From assembly GCA_037953625.1 (NCBI GenBank), contig CM075650.1:151049706-151113705 (forward strand): DNA of 64,000 nt. The letters run 5' to 3'. The notes below the pieces were generated by a model, which had not been told where the DNA came from, ran no database searches, and saw only the letters and a list, made by a program, of their open reading frames with translations. Below, piece by piece: positions 21,751-34,121 of this stretch (positions within the stretch are counted from its first letter, which is position 1; each line of letters opens with the position of its first letter). The position numbers were made by a program, and so were the translations under genes. The DNA comes from Crotalaria pallida. Lineage: Eukaryota; Streptophyta; Magnoliopsida; Fabales; Fabaceae.

Positions 21751-21882
21751 ATAAGTGGAGAAAAAAAATCCATTATTATAAAAAAATAAAAGATAAAAAT
21801 AATAAAACAAGTATAAATTTACTAAAAGAATATGATAAATATATTTTTTTAATTTACGTACTATAACCTTATATTATTACTA

Positions 21883-22153
21883 CCTCCGTCCCTAATTATA
21901 AGGCCCTCTTGGGAGATTTCACATCCATTAAGAAAGTGGAATAATTTAGTTAATTTTATTGGAAATGTGAACTTTTGATATGTATTTTCAAAATTACCCC
22001 TATTAATATTATTGTGAATCTAAAAAGTGTTAAATAAATAGGGGGTGTTTGTGGAAAAAAATAATTAATGCTCATTGAAAATTGGTAAAGAGCTTTATAA
22101 ATATGGACAAAATAAAAGTGTTAAGAGGACCTTATAATTAGGGACAGATGAAG
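21883..22153. mobile_element. Stowaway/Tourist-like MITE
   Basis: Inverted termini 'cctccgtccctaattataag' and '…cttataattagggacagatg', bordered by TA at 21881-21882 and 22154-22155. Confidence 0.7.
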
Positions 22154-22976
22154 TATTATTTATGAATGAATAAAGTGTATAATCTTTGTGTTACTTCATT
22201 CAATATCATGTATAAGCTCATTTTGAGGAAATAAAACTATTCAGGACAAAAAAAGTGTTCAAGAGAAAATTATAATATTTAGGTTCAGAAAAAAAATATT
22301 TTTTTGTTTATAAAAAATATTTGTTACTACATATATGGATATACTATTTTGAAAAATTTAGCCCCGTCTTGTTTCTCCCTTTGATGTCGTTTTATCCGTC
22401 TCTTGTCACTATCTTGAAAATAGTTTTTATTTTTTTTTGAAAATGTTAACAAGTGTCTTTTAAGATGCTACTCTATATGTAGTTGGAAAATAGTGAAAAA
22501 TATAGTTTTTGATATTCTTGATAAAAGTAAAAAAAACTTATGTTGTTTTTTTTATTTCTAGGAAGCTTAACAAATATCCTTAGAATGTTTGTTAGCAAGA
22601 CTTTTTTTCTCTAATTTTTGTCAGTCTTTATAGATTGAAAATAAACATTAAAAATTTGATAGTTTTTTTTTTAAAGTTTATGTATTGAAAGAAAAATAAA
22701 AATTTATTTCTGGTTTTTTAGCAAACTTGTTTATTTTGAGGTTTTTTTATCCTCAATTCCAAATATTGAAATTAAAAAATAAAAAAAACCAATATTTTGC
22801 GAAAAATAATTGAACAATATACTAAAATAAAACTTGTATTAAATATCTAAACATATTAATTTTCTATGTTTTAAATTCAATATTTTCAAAATATTTTTTT
22901 TTACTTCCTCAACCAAATAATAATCATTAAAACAAAATTACTTGTTTAAACTTAAACTTTCGAAGTTGGAGTCGGA
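22154..22976. other. AT-rich intergenic DNA
   Basis: Poly-A/T-rich sequence; no gene, TSD-supported element or RNA gene seen. Confidence 0.3.
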
Positions 22977-23517
22977 GTAAAGCTATCAAAAATGGGTCAA
23001 GCCTAATTGGTTGATCCATTTAACCCGACATGAGCATGGGTTGGAATAGGGAAAATTCTACTCCGAATTTATAGACCCAGCCCAACCCAACAATTTATTA
23101 GTTTGACACGGGCCAGCCCGATAGGGGTTGAGCCAACCCGTTTAGTCTGAATTTAATTTTTTTTTTATATGTTTTGATATTTTTCTATATTGCAAGGATT
23201 GGACAATAATAATATTAAGATAATCTTTTACCTTTTCATTTATTATTCTCATGATCAATAATGATATTCTAACCAAAAGAAAATATTACGAAATTTAAAT
23301 TTGGTTATGATTAATTTTTTTTATAAAAAAAATATTAGTCCATGAATTAGTCCAATCCAACCCCGAAAAATTAGTGAATTGGGTTAGACCAGTAAAATGA
23401 TTGATCCGATATATTAAAAAGGACCAGCCTAACCCAACCCTTAAAACTTAAAAGTGATGGTCCTAATAGGCTGATTTGAATTGACTGAGACAGCCCCAAT
23501 TGACTAATTGACACCTC
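22977..23517. mobile_element. hAT-like non-autonomous element
   Basis: The left end 'gctatcaaaaatgggtcaagcc' and the right end '…cccaattgactaattgacacctc' give an imperfect inverted terminus of the 'GxTRTCAA' type. The interior has repeated 'acccaaccc' and 'gggttag' motifs in opposite orientations. The TSD was not resolved. Confidence 0.45.
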
Positions 23518-24014
23518 TTGGTAGGAGTAAGAATGAGAGGTAGAGGAGGCAGCAAGACAGAGATTGAGTGAAAGAACATGTATGTACCTAGAATTCTAGA
23601 TATGTATAACGGTTAAAGTCATGTTCTGTTTATGTGTTGGCCGCTCCTGTGCTCTCGCTCTGCCCTCTTCCATGCATTATTTTTGTCGTGTCAGCTTATT
23701 ATAGTTTCCTTTACCTTTCTCTCTCTTTCCGTGAGATGGGGTAGGGTCCTTCCTGTTGTACAATAGTGGACTAGTATAAAAAGTAACTACTGAGTAACTA
23801 GCACGAAAGTCGCATGCAGCATGCAGGTTCTAAAGTTTGAAACGGCGCCATATATTTATGTGCTCTTGCAGTTCACGTTCAACGATTAAACCAGTGATAC
23901 TGTAATCTTTTTTAGACTTTTTTTAATGTAAGTTTTTTTTTTTTTTTTTTTCCAATTTTCAATATCATTAAGGAAAAATTCATTAATCCTCTATTTTATT
24001 AAGGCAAAATATGG
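23518..24014. other. Unique-looking stretch with TATA and RY motifs
   Basis: Contains 'agtataaaaagt' at ~23773 and two overlapping RY-type motifs in 'cgcatgcagcatgcagg' (23811-23827). No coding frame. A possible hairpin at 23560-23680 is discussed under rejected observations. Confidence 0.35.
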
Positions 24015-24265
24015 GTTTAACCTAGCATTATAAGATAATTACTTCCATGCAACCTAATTTTGGATTGTTATTATGCAATCTTATATTGGACCAATGATTC
24101 ATTGCCACCTAACATGTAACTTTGACTTTTTTAAACAATTTTGATTTTTTCAAACAATGACATGACAATAATATGTTAAGTGGCAAAGGATCATTGGTTC
24201 AACATAGGATTGCATAACAACAATCCAAAATTAGGTTGCATATTAGAAATATTCTAATTTTTTTC
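24015..24265. mobile_element. Long palindromic MITE
   Basis: Left arm 'gcaacctaattttggattg…ccaatgattcattgccac' and right arm '…gtggcaaaggatcattgg…caatccaaaattaggttgc' are near-perfect inverted copies of ~90 bp around a short AT-rich spacer. It is non-coding and related to 19404-19585. Confidence 0.8.
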
Positions 24266-25244
24266 CATCAAACATTTTTATTTACACAAAATTTTTTGAT
24301 TTTTTAAAGTTTCAAAAATAATTATATGAATAGTTGAATGATTGTCAACTTTTTAAACTTTGTGTCAATGTTCCTGTTGTACTTAACATTTTTAGTTGAA
24401 TATGTATCAATATTTATTCAACTTTGTGTGCAACTATTATATAATACTATAGATTAGCTTAATTGTCAAGGTGGGAACTAGGAAGCAGACCTCTTATTGA
24501 TCCTCTGTACTTTTTGCCTTCTAATTATAATATATACATACGTATATGACTATTTGATACAAACTCTTACTAAATTATTTTTCCAAGGAGACTTGTTAAT
24601 AAGCTAGTTATAACGTTATTAGAGAAGTTCTTCATGCTAAGATTCAAAGTAAATTCCTTATGATTTAACTAGTTTGTCGTAACTAGCATGTCTGTTTTCA
24701 TGTTAGACCAACCCATGTCTAACGTGTACACCTTACAACTCTCTGTTTCTTAAGCTCCCATTTCATTAACCGACACGTGAATTTTCTTTGTCTTTCTATG
24801 ATTTATTTAATCATATAATATAATATAATATAATATTCCAATACATTACTTTTCTTGTTAGTTTTTTAGGCTTTCGTGTCTTGCACTTTCGGTCTAAAAA
24901 GTCAAGAGTCCTTTTTAACCGATAGAAAAGTACATGTAATTTAAAGTCTATGGCTTCGTAGGTTACACGTGTGTTCTTGATGCGTGGCATTTGTCTGTTT
25001 GTGATATTTCTTTTTTGTTATTATTATTATTTTTTTTATAAAGAGTGTTCAGGAACTCTTGTGGTCTGGTTGTAAGTTTAAGTTCACCAACCTTGTTTTG
25101 TTTATTTTGGGATCTGTGGGTACTAGCCATGTCTCATACATAAAAGAAAGGATGAAAGAATAAAAAAAAGCATCAAGATAGAGTCTGTGGGCATGAAAAT
25201 GTTGGGACATGACACCGAATGAAAAGGATGAGTGAGTAATACAC

Positions 25245-25860
25245 TCTACTCCATGGTTATTAAACCCAGATCGAACCGGATGGTGGGATCGTCAACCGAT
25301 GCTTGTGACGGTTTATATGGTGGCTAAACCGTTCTTGAACTGAAACTGGAAAAAACCATTAGGCGAGGCTTTCAAACTGGGTTGAACTGGGAAAATCGGA
25401 CCCGCTTCAACCCTCACGCATTAAAAAAGAAAGAAAAACCTAACAAAACCTAAAACTTCAAAGGGTCAAAACGAAAGAAAAGGAACACTGGAACAACGAT
25501 AGACTGCTACATACACAGTATACAAAGTCACAAACGCAGAAGAAGAAAAGAATATACAAATGCATTTTTTCGTAATACGTAGATTTTGTAGGGTATTTTT
25601 TAATTTTTTTACTTTGGGTTTGCTTAACCTCAACCCTTACGGCTGCTCTTAGGGTTGAGGATAAGAGGTTAAAAAATAGAAAAAAAGTATTGGAAACATA
25701 AATTTACTATGTTCCAAGTCTTAAATGTTTAAGTTTTTAATGCAAAGATATAAAGCCTCTTATCCTCGGGCTGAGGTTAAGAAAATTCTTTATATATATA
25801 TATAAATACCGGTTTAACCTTCCGGCTTAACCGGTTAATACGGTTAAACCCTATACGAAG
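25245..25860. repeat. hAT-like repeat with 'aaccggtt' motifs
   Basis: Begins 'ggttattaaacccagatcgaacc' and ends '…accggttaatacggttaaacc'. Motif pairs such as 'aaccgttcttgaactgaa' and 'gggttgaactggg' occur inside. This pattern is common in plant hAT-derived elements; boundaries are uncertain. Confidence 0.4.
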
Positions 25861-27740
25861 CTTCTTCCAGCTTGATCTCCGATTCGGTTCTTACAACATC
25901 TCTACACTCACCCACACAAACACTACTTGTTTACTTGGCTTGTAATACTTAATTTTTTTATTCAAGTTTTACTTAATTACGAAGATAACCTGTCTTTGTT
26001 TTAAGTATTTTGTGGTAAAAAAATTTGCAATTTCTCATTTCTGTACAATTAATCTGTTTGTCAATTTTGAGTAAAGCTAAAGATTTGTTTTACTCAATGG
26101 CAGGTATAACTATATTGTTTCAATGGAAATCATTTTACACTATGATCTGCGTTGATCTAATGGAACATTTTTCATCAAGAATTTGTTTAATTTTCTCTAT
26201 ATTGTATGTGCACTCCAAGGGCAGCATGTGTCCCTGCCAGCTGGCATTTCCTCATGTACTCTTTATATAAATACTCTCTAGTATTTTTTTTTTTTTTAAA
26301 ATCAAAGCCAGATTATGCCTCTGTAATTTTGTAACATCATTAACACTATGATGTTCAACATTTCCACATAATAGCAATTAACCATACAAAACCTTAGACA
26401 CCGAATTTTCTGTGTATTATTTGATAGGTCAGTTAGTACATCTTTTTGTTTGCTTAGGATTAACCTTGATTATTTTGACAAGTAGAGAAACTAAATAGTT
26501 AGCTTAGCTATTATTTTAGTATATTCTAGTAGTGTGTAGATCTTAAAATGCATTATTTTTGTCCCAAACATAAGATATTGGGAGTCATTTTCACCCGAAC
26601 CCAAAGGAACGGTTATTGTTTGCTCTGTTAATCTCAAGATGATAAGATATGGAACTATTGATGTGTCATGTGAGAGTGTCGAAAGATAAGTAATGGGCAT
26701 AAGTTATGTATATATATATGTCTTAGGGTGGTTATACTAGATTCTGATTTGATTAGTCAAGGAAGAAAAAAAAAAGGAACAAATTCAGTTATAAGGGAGT
26801 TAGGGTGCTTGGTGTAAAATGGTAGTTGAGTGGAGCCAAAAAGGGCTTACACATAGAAATTGAGTAGTTGTTCCGTTGATATAGGCTTAAACTGCCATCT
26901 TTTTTAGCTTGTGTCATTTTCATCCGACTCAGAATCGACTAATATCCTACTTTTACGATCAAGTCTTTCAAACTTTGCCTTTGCTTGTGGACAAGTTGTC
27001 AAATCTTAAATGTTTCAATAATGTCTCTGCCCCTTTTGATTTTCTAATTATCTTATTATTATTATTATTTCAATGTACTTGTGTTTAAACTTAATGGAAG
27101 AAAATCTTCCTTATGGAAAGTGACCTTTCATGTTGTTTAGTGCCTTTATTCCTTAATTACTTGGCCCACCGAAAACATTTGTTAGCTTACGGTTTTTCTT
27201 CAGATTGATTGAAAGGGGCCAGACAACATTTTTCTGCATATTTAATTTGCTCTTGAACTTGATGGATGAAAATGACTCCTTGTAACTAACTATTTGAAGC
27301 ACTTCAAATGAGGTCTTGTATAGTATATGATTTTGATTGATTTTTACTATTCAAAATAAAAAGTAGCACAACCGACTTTTTATTTTGAATAATGTGATGA
27401 TATTAATATTTTAATCTTATCATTTTCTTGAATGGAAATATTAGCAAAAAAAAAATAAATAAATAAAAAAAATACATTTGCTGGTGCTTTCAAGACAATC
27501 TTAGAGCATATTAATTGGCTAATTGCAACCAATATGCCAGGGGAAGAATTGTTATTACTTATTAGTGGACAATTAACAATAGTGTCACAAGAAGAGTAAG
27601 TCAACCATTTCAAGAAAATAAAACATCATAATTAGATCTCTTGTTAATTCCTTGTTTCGATGTCTTGTGTTTAAAATTCGTTAATTTGGATCTTGATTAT
27701 GTTTTTATGTATTAATGAAAAAGGTGTCCCCTCCATCAAT
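25861..27740. other. Intergenic, upstream of the phosphatase gene
   Basis: No supported exon. The open frame at 26025-26270 has no recognised similarity. Confidence 0.3.
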
Positions 27741-27752
27741 AACAACATGAGT

Positions 27753-27853
27753 GTCCGCGTAAGACAACCTAGTTGGTGGCTGCAAGGACATTTAGGATTT
27801 CTCCCTTTCCCAAGTCATAGGTTCTAGTTCCAGACCTCCCATGTAAAAAAAAA
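27753..27853 (+). mobile_element. Short SINE, family B, copy 1
   Basis: About 101 bp, beginning GTCCGCGTAAGACAACCTAG and ending in an A11-12 tail. A weak B-box-like 'ggttctagttcc' is present. It is flanked by 'aacaacatgagt' on both sides (27741-27752 and 27854-27865). A second copy on the opposite strand is at 53406-53508. It lies ~0.9 kb upstream of the phosphatase start codon. Confidence 0.8.
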
Positions 27854-28459
27854 AACAACATGAGTTATTCAGCTATCATAATTGCACTTGTGGAAAAACC
27901 GGTTATGTACAAATGACATTGCAAATATTTTTTGTTATTTCTCTACTTAAGGCAATTATATCTTTCACCCAACAAAAAAAAAGAAATAAAATTAGTGGAG
28001 AAAGATGGTTGATAAATTGTGTTATTATTTTTTTTTTTGTAATAATATTTTTTTTAAAATTTTTTGTATAAACAAAAGTTTTGATAAGTTGGATTTCAAT
28101 ATCTCAAGACATTATGAGTTGGATTTTTGTTCTTATCAACATTACCTTTCAAAATAACTGTGGGTCCCACAGTTTTTTTTTTTGTTTTTTGTTTTTGTTT
28201 TTGTGGTCAAAGGTCCCACAAGTGTAGTCGTGTACTCATGGGCCATGGCCTACCACAAGTTATAGTGTCTTGTTTCTTTCTAGGCCGCTATGCCCGCGTT
28301 TTGTAAGGCTTTAAGCCCATAACCAAGTACAAGCCCAAGTTGGTCTGATAAAATTTCTGTTATTTATTTCTTCTATTTGATATATATGATTAAAATATTA
28401 GATAGTTGATAATTTTATGTTAATTTTGATGACTCAGATCCTATGCTATTTGCTTTCAG

Positions 28460-28691
28460 GAAATTACCGTGAAGGAGTTAAAAAGAGCTACAGCTTGACA
28501 TTTCAATAAAATATGAAATATATGTTTATTCTCCTTGTCACTTTCAGGGTAAACCATATTTGATATTTAAATTGATACAAGCGTTACATATTTATAAGTG
28601 CACTCTTTTTTTTTTGTGGCCATGTTAACAATCTTTTTTTTCCCTTTTCCCTTAGATTATCAAGAAGAAGCTCACAAGGATACAAGAGGCT
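28460..28691 (+). promoter_or_regulatory. Possible 5'UTR exons of the phosphatase gene
   Basis: A segment bounded by …TTTCAG at 28459 and a donor-like G|GTAAAC near 28550 could be a 5'UTR exon. The acceptor CCCTTAG ending at 28655 would start the exon carrying the ATG. The frame is open from 28656 to the ATG, but no upstream in-frame ATG is available inside the exon. Placement is by splice-site reading only. Confidence 0.4.
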
Positions 28692-31600
28692 ATGGGATTT
28701 CAAACATCACATCCAACAAAATTGATAACGCAATCTATTATCAAATCAAAGGATGAATCAAGTGATGCTGATGAACGCTCCTTAATTCAAAGGGCACTGA
28801 ATTTGACTGATCAAACCCTGGTCAATGCCAATTCAATTCCATCATCATCACACTATAGTTCATGGATCGTAAGTACCAACTCGTTAAGAGCAATTGTCAA
28901 CCCTTGGGCTAAAACGTCATTTACTCATTCTAAACGATACTTGTTTTCCAAGGTTTTGATTTTTTTTCTTTTTGATGAGTCTTAGGGTTTGGACTTCGAA
29001 CTAAACTATTCAAAAATAATAAATTAATTTTTTTTTTATGTTTTCAGTTTTTCAAAAAAACAAAAATGCATCTAATTTACTTTACTATCTCTGTATTTTA
29101 ATATAAGACTCTTTTGATAGAATTCAAGTCCATAAAAAAATTAGCTAGTGTTATTATCATTGGACTTTCAAATGTGTTTAGTATCTAAGAGTATTTGTGA
29201 AAATAAGTAATTGAATATCCTGAAAATCAGAGTAAAATTTTATAAATAAGATAAAAAAAATTTTCAAAAAAGGATCTATATTATGGGACGGATGGAGGAA
29301 TAGTTTTATCCTCGAGCTGAATTTAAAAAAACATTTTATAAAAATAGGGAGAAAAAATATCAAGAATTTAAGACTTCATGCAATCATTAAGTTCCCGTGC
29401 TTGGCTAGTTTAATTTGAAATTGGAGGTGTATAATTATTAATGTCACGCTTATAACATGTGCTCTGCATTTGCATGATCAGGCAAGGCACCCTTCTGCAT
29501 TGCACTCTTTTGATAGATTGATGAAAGCAGCCATTGGCAAGAGGATCATTGTTTTTTTAGACTATGATGGTACCTTATCACCCATTATAAGTGACCCTGA
29601 TCGTGCTTTCATGTCTGATGAGGTAACTATATTCAACTCTTATATACTTTTTAATGCATAATATAATTTTTCTCTATGTAACTTGTAATTAAGTGCATGT
29701 GATGTTTAATTTAATGACAGATGCGTGCAGCAGTGAGTGAAATCGCAACTTATTTTCCGACCGCGATAATTAGTGGTAGGAGTATAGATAAGGTAAGTTT
29801 GAAGCTGATTATAATGTTTTCTTAATTTATATTTGTGCTGCAATAATCTCTTATTTAACTATTTTCCTCCCTGCCTTTTTGGTTTAGGTGAAAGATTTTG
29901 TAAAGTTGAATAATCTATACTATGCTGGCAGCCATGGCATGGACATAATGGCACCACCAGTTAGATCTTCTGACAGTGACAGTGAGCTTAGTGACATAGT
30001 GAGTAACTCCATGCCTGTCTTAGAATGAGTCTTTTAGTTTTAGGTAATAGCAGAACTATTGAGTTGAATGTGATTTTGCATAAAACAATTTTAATAATTT
30101 ATCTTATGAAACTTAAATGTGTGGGAGTCTACTCTATATTAAGTGTAAAATGTTGTATAATACGAGGTACTGATGTTACTTGTCTAAAGTTTTTTACTAG
30201 CTTTGTTTATGGTAATGACTATAGACACTTATATATCAAATCAATTGATTCAATCACTGCTTTCTATTTTTTTTGTAAATTATATGTCAAACTCTCTTGC
30301 TTGAATCATTAATGTAAAACTTTTTAATTTGCAGGGTAATGGAGTTCCCTTTCAACCTGCAAAAAAGTTTCTGCCTGCAATTCGGGAGGTCAGCAAAATT
30401 CAGTATTAATTTTTAGTGCAACTTCGGTGTATTGTTAGTGTAAAGTGTCCATCAATCTTACATATATGTGCTCATTATACTTAATTTCCCTTGGGCGAAG
30501 TCGGTTTAAACCATTCGCCTCGGAAGTTAAATGAAATGATAACATAGAGATTGATGTGATTTCTTTAACAATAAGCATACATATGGAATGTAATAAACTA
30601 AATCTCAGGAAACATTAGTGTAATTTCGCTTACACTCAAATTCTCCCCTTCCATCAAAATGTTCTGCAAATTAGAGTGGTCAATATTTCAGCTTTAAATA
30701 TGTTACAGCCAAAGCTAAATGTTTACTATTTTTACAAACAGCTATTAAGAAGATTAGAGAATGAAGTCAAGGAGATAGAAGGTGCAAAGTTAGAGGACAA
30801 TGGATTCTGCATCTCTGTACATTTCAGGCATGTTCAAGAAGAGGTAACCCTTTCTAACATATTGTTTATTTACCATTTTTTTTCTTCCTTTTCCTCATCA
30901 TTGATTTACAGTTACTGTTTTTCCCATACCTCTATATTTAAATTCAGTGGTTGTCTAAATCCAGGATTATGGCTTTTTGGAAGAGAAAGTGAAGTCTGTG
31001 ATTGAAATGAATCCACAATTTCGCGTAACTGAGGGTATAAAGGTATTCCAGATCATATGCATTCACACTAAACAGAATCGTTCCGTTTTGTTTCCTCTTC
31101 CATACTGAATAAAAGATCTAAATATTATCTATTTGTAGGTTATGGAAATAAGGCCATCAATAGAATGGAACAAAGGCAATGCTGTGGAGTATTTTCTTGA
31201 CACATTAGGATTGAGCAATTCCAGCAATATCCTTCCTTTGTATATTGGCGATGATCGAACTGATGAAGATGCTTTTAAGGTAGGCTATTCATTTTCTTAC
31301 TTTTTTCTGGAACATGTTTTAACTAATACCAAATATCATTAGATGTTATGCATTGCATTATTGCAACAGAATATTAGCTAAACCAAATTTATATTTTCAC
31401 CATACCTGGACTAAAAGATTGTGTGTTTGATGTTGAAGTTATTGTCACACAATTATAGTTTGTGTATATATTTTTTTGTTAGAAATAAACCGTATCTTTC
31501 ATGCATTCAAATGATAAGGTATCTTTTGCGTACTACTAGTTTATAGTTAAACTGTTTTTGCCAAATTTTTGCAGGCCATTCAGAGTAGAGGGCAGGGTTA

Positions 31601-31745
31601 TCCAATTATAGTGTCTTCAACTCCAAGAGAAACAAATGCTTTGTACTCTTTGCGTGACCCATCCGAGGTACTAATCTTCTTGTCACGGCTAGCAAAATGG
31701 AAGAAAAACTCTCACTTAAGCAAGAAGCCCTTAATTTTTGGTTAA
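28692..31745 (+). CDS. TPP: Trehalose-6-phosphate phosphatase (nine exons)
   Basis: Removes phosphate from trehalose-6-phosphate, a sugar-status signal in plants, giving trehalose. Exons: 28692-28868, 29482-29622, 29721-29792, 29888-29998, 30335-30388, 30742-30843, 30965-31042, 31139-31279 and 31575-31745. All junctions are in phase 0 with GT-AG introns, giving 348 aa. HAD-superfamily signatures: motif I LDYDGTLSPI (exon 2, with the nucleophile and acid/base Asp), motif II TAIISGRS (exon 3), the YYAGSHGMDI block (exon 4), GFCISVHFR (exon 6), EIRPSIEWNKG (exon 8) and the metal-binding motif GDDRTDEDAFK (exon 8). The reading ends in SLRDPSEV and a basic tail. Length is at the short end of the plant family (about 350-390 aa) because the N-terminal extension is short. 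The usual GYGILVS reads GYPIIVS. Intron 1 carries a MITE. All catalytic motifs are intact, so it is probably functional. Which TPP paralogue it is cannot be stated. Confidence 0.95.
29084..29302. mobile_element. MITE inside intron 1 of the phosphatase gene
   Basis: Termini 'ctatctctgtattttaatat' and '…atattatgggacggatggag' are inverted copies of the CTCCCTCCGT type; about 220 bp, AT-rich. It does not disturb the splice sites at 28869 and 29481. Confidence 0.6.
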
Positions 31746-32288
31746 GATAGAGGCAACCAAAGTTGGAGTTTTGCACTGCATATAGTTTGCTTCCCACAGT
31801 GGATTTAAAGAAGTGGGATAGTAGTTAATTTCCTTTTTAAGTAGTTGGTTTGTATGATAGCCTTGTATATTTTCATCTTGTAAATAGGTTTTGATGAATG
31901 AAAAACTTACCATCTAGACTTACCATCTACAAGGCTAACTTATGTTTTTAATTCCTAAAAATTAAACTTCTTTGGTCCCTGAAACTTAATTTAATCGAGA
32001 CTTTTGACCAAAACTGATTGTTATTTTTTCAAAATATTTGATTTGGTATCCTTCTATTAAATTTTAACGAAATGACATGTGGCCAGAAAACCACATGTTA
32101 ACCTAGATGAAAGGGGTCAACTTCAAGCCCAAATCACATGAGCTTACTTTAGATGCAATGGAAAACTTTTATATGCAATGGAAAACTTTTGATGCGGGAC
32201 TTTGTTTTTAAACCAAAGTTTCACACTCTACTTTTCTTCTTTCTCTTCTTCACACTATGTTTTACAATGGCTTGTTCGGTGATGATTG
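31746..32288. other. 3'UTR of the phosphatase gene and repeat fragments
   Basis: The 3'UTR probably ends near 31900 (…cttgtaaataggttttgatgaatg). From 31955 'ttggtccctgaaactt' resembles one arm of a MULE-type repeat. No further gene. Confidence 0.4.
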
Positions 32289-32775
32289 TGTTAAGATTCC
32301 AAGTATGAAGTCTCACATTGTAGTGTAGTATAATAGATAAGCTAAAGTGAATAGAAATGATAAGACTCATAAATCCATTGTCTTAAGATTTTGAGTCAAG
32401 ATATGGTGTCATGTTCACTTATATGTTACTTTGCCCAATTATTTTAAATCTCTTTCGTTCTATTGGGCTCCCCTTTCTTAACATTGCTATATTGTTGCGA
32501 ACGATTATTTGTGGACGATGCTCTTGGGTCTCTGTCATGAAGCTCTTGAAAGGCTCGTGCAGCTGCAGGCTAAGCTCTTGTTGATAATGTGATATAATCG
32601 AAATGTTTACCTCTTATCTATTAAGGATTCAAACTTGGGGAGGCGAATGTTAGGATTCCAAGTGGAGGTGTATAGGTAAAGAAGTCTCACATTGTATAAT
32701 AAAAGTTAAAATATATACAAGTGATAAGACTCGTGCACTATATATTGCCTTAAAGTTTTGGACCAAATGCCAACA
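32289..32775 (+). mobile_element. TRIM-like miniature LTR retrotransposon
   Basis: Two diverged direct repeats: 32289-32403 (TGTTAAGATTCCAAGT…) and 32648-32775 (TGTTAGGATTCCAAGT…CCAACA). Both contain 'aagtctcacattgta' and '…gataagactc'. The first is followed at 32404 by TGGTGTCATG, close to the Met-tRNA primer-binding site TGGTATCAGA. The second is preceded by a purine-rich 'ttggggaggcgaa'. Total ~490 bp with no coding sequence, which fits a terminal-repeat retrotransposon in miniature. The TSD is not visible. Confidence 0.65.
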
Positions 32776-33853
32776 GTGGAATAAGTTATTATGCCAATGG
32801 TTATAAGTTCCTTTAGCATATCATGGGCACATTGACGAGTGAAGAACCATTGTCTCACCTTTTTTTTTTTAAAAAAAAAAATAATTTATTTTTCCTTCAA
32901 ATTTGTTGGCTTTTATGGTTTATGCGTTGTTGTTAATAAAAATTGTGCATGTCCATGAGTGAGAGGGATGTGCACACTTTGTGAAGTTTTTCGATCAGCT
33001 CATGTTTCTTAGGAGTTCAAGCTTCTTATTGATTTTTATTTATCATTTTTCAGTGAGATTGATTTTCTCTGCTGCATAAGTTGTTGAAGCATGTTCGTAG
33101 TGAGTGTTTTCACTCTGAAACAATCATTCATATATGTGCCTTTTGGTCCATCTCATTCTTTTTCATGATTTTTTTGGGTGAATCCGCGCAACCGGGTGAT
33201 TCTTCTGCATGGTTTAAATTTTCAAATCACAATTGTTTTATGTGATAGGAAGTTAGGTATTACTGTTTTAATGAACTCTCATGATGAAAGCAAGAACTTC
33301 ATGAAGCCTGAACTAATTAGTGTAGCTTGCTAGATGAAGTTCATGCATATGCAAGTTTCGTACTCTACTAATAAGCTTCCACGTCATAGTTCCACTTCCC
33401 TTTCTTCAAAAACTTGCACGGTTTGGGTCTTGAATTCTACATACTCATCATCAACGTGTATAATCCAAACATATTCTTTCTTTCCAGAATATACAGTGTT
33501 GAGAAGCCCACAGGCCATTGTCAAACTTAGTGAAGAAGAGGAAGAAGAGAATGTGAAACTTAGTTTTAAAAACGAAGTTCCACATCCATACACATAGGAG
33601 ATTTTAAACCTAGCTTTGTGAAAATAAGTTCAAATGTTTTTTCATTTTTTGGTTTGTTTCCGAATTCCGACAAACCAATATAAAAAAAATTTTCCTGATA
33701 TCCTCGAGTGAGAAACACAATTATATTATATCAATATATTTTTTTAGAGGATCCTTTCAGAAAAAAGAAGAAGAAGAAGTTGCAATAAAGAGGGAGAAAA
33801 AGGGAAAAAGAAGAAAGATTTGGGTTCAGGGTGAAAGGGGTAATATTAGGGTG
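32776..33853. other. Intergenic, no recognised gene
   Basis: An 87-codon open frame at 33334-33597 and an overlapping antisense frame have no recognised similarity. Purine-rich sequence at 33758-33850 recurs in part after the LTR (37540-37580: 'agaagaaatatttgggtttagggtgaaata'), showing a local duplication into which the LTR inserted. Confidence 0.35.
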
Positions 33854-34121
33854 AAATATGTAACATCCCAAAATTTTAATCCCCGATTAATGAAATGTTA
33901 ATTATAAAATTAATTATAATTAATGATTTCTATATTAATCCTTGATTAAAATCTGTATTTATGAAGTTAGAAAATGTGTGTGAATTTATTTAATAAATAT
34001 AATTATGCATGAAATAGATATTTTGCATATTAGTCCCTGGGCTGGGACCTAGAAGTAAATATAGGAAAGATTTTGGAGGGAAAGTAAATAAAATTATTAT
34101 TTTTCAAAAACTGGGCAAAAC

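Noticed and set aside
23535..23680. Possible MIR156/157-like hairpin ('gacagagattgagtgaaag' and 'gtgctctcgctctgccctc')
   Set aside because: Only about 14 of 20 positions resemble the miRNA and star, and hand-folding gives broken pairing except for a short agaacatg/catgttct stem. Not supportable without folding software and small-RNA reads.
33334..33597. Overlapping + and - ORFs of 87 and 69 codons
   Set aside because: No domain, splice context or family similarity seen on either strand.
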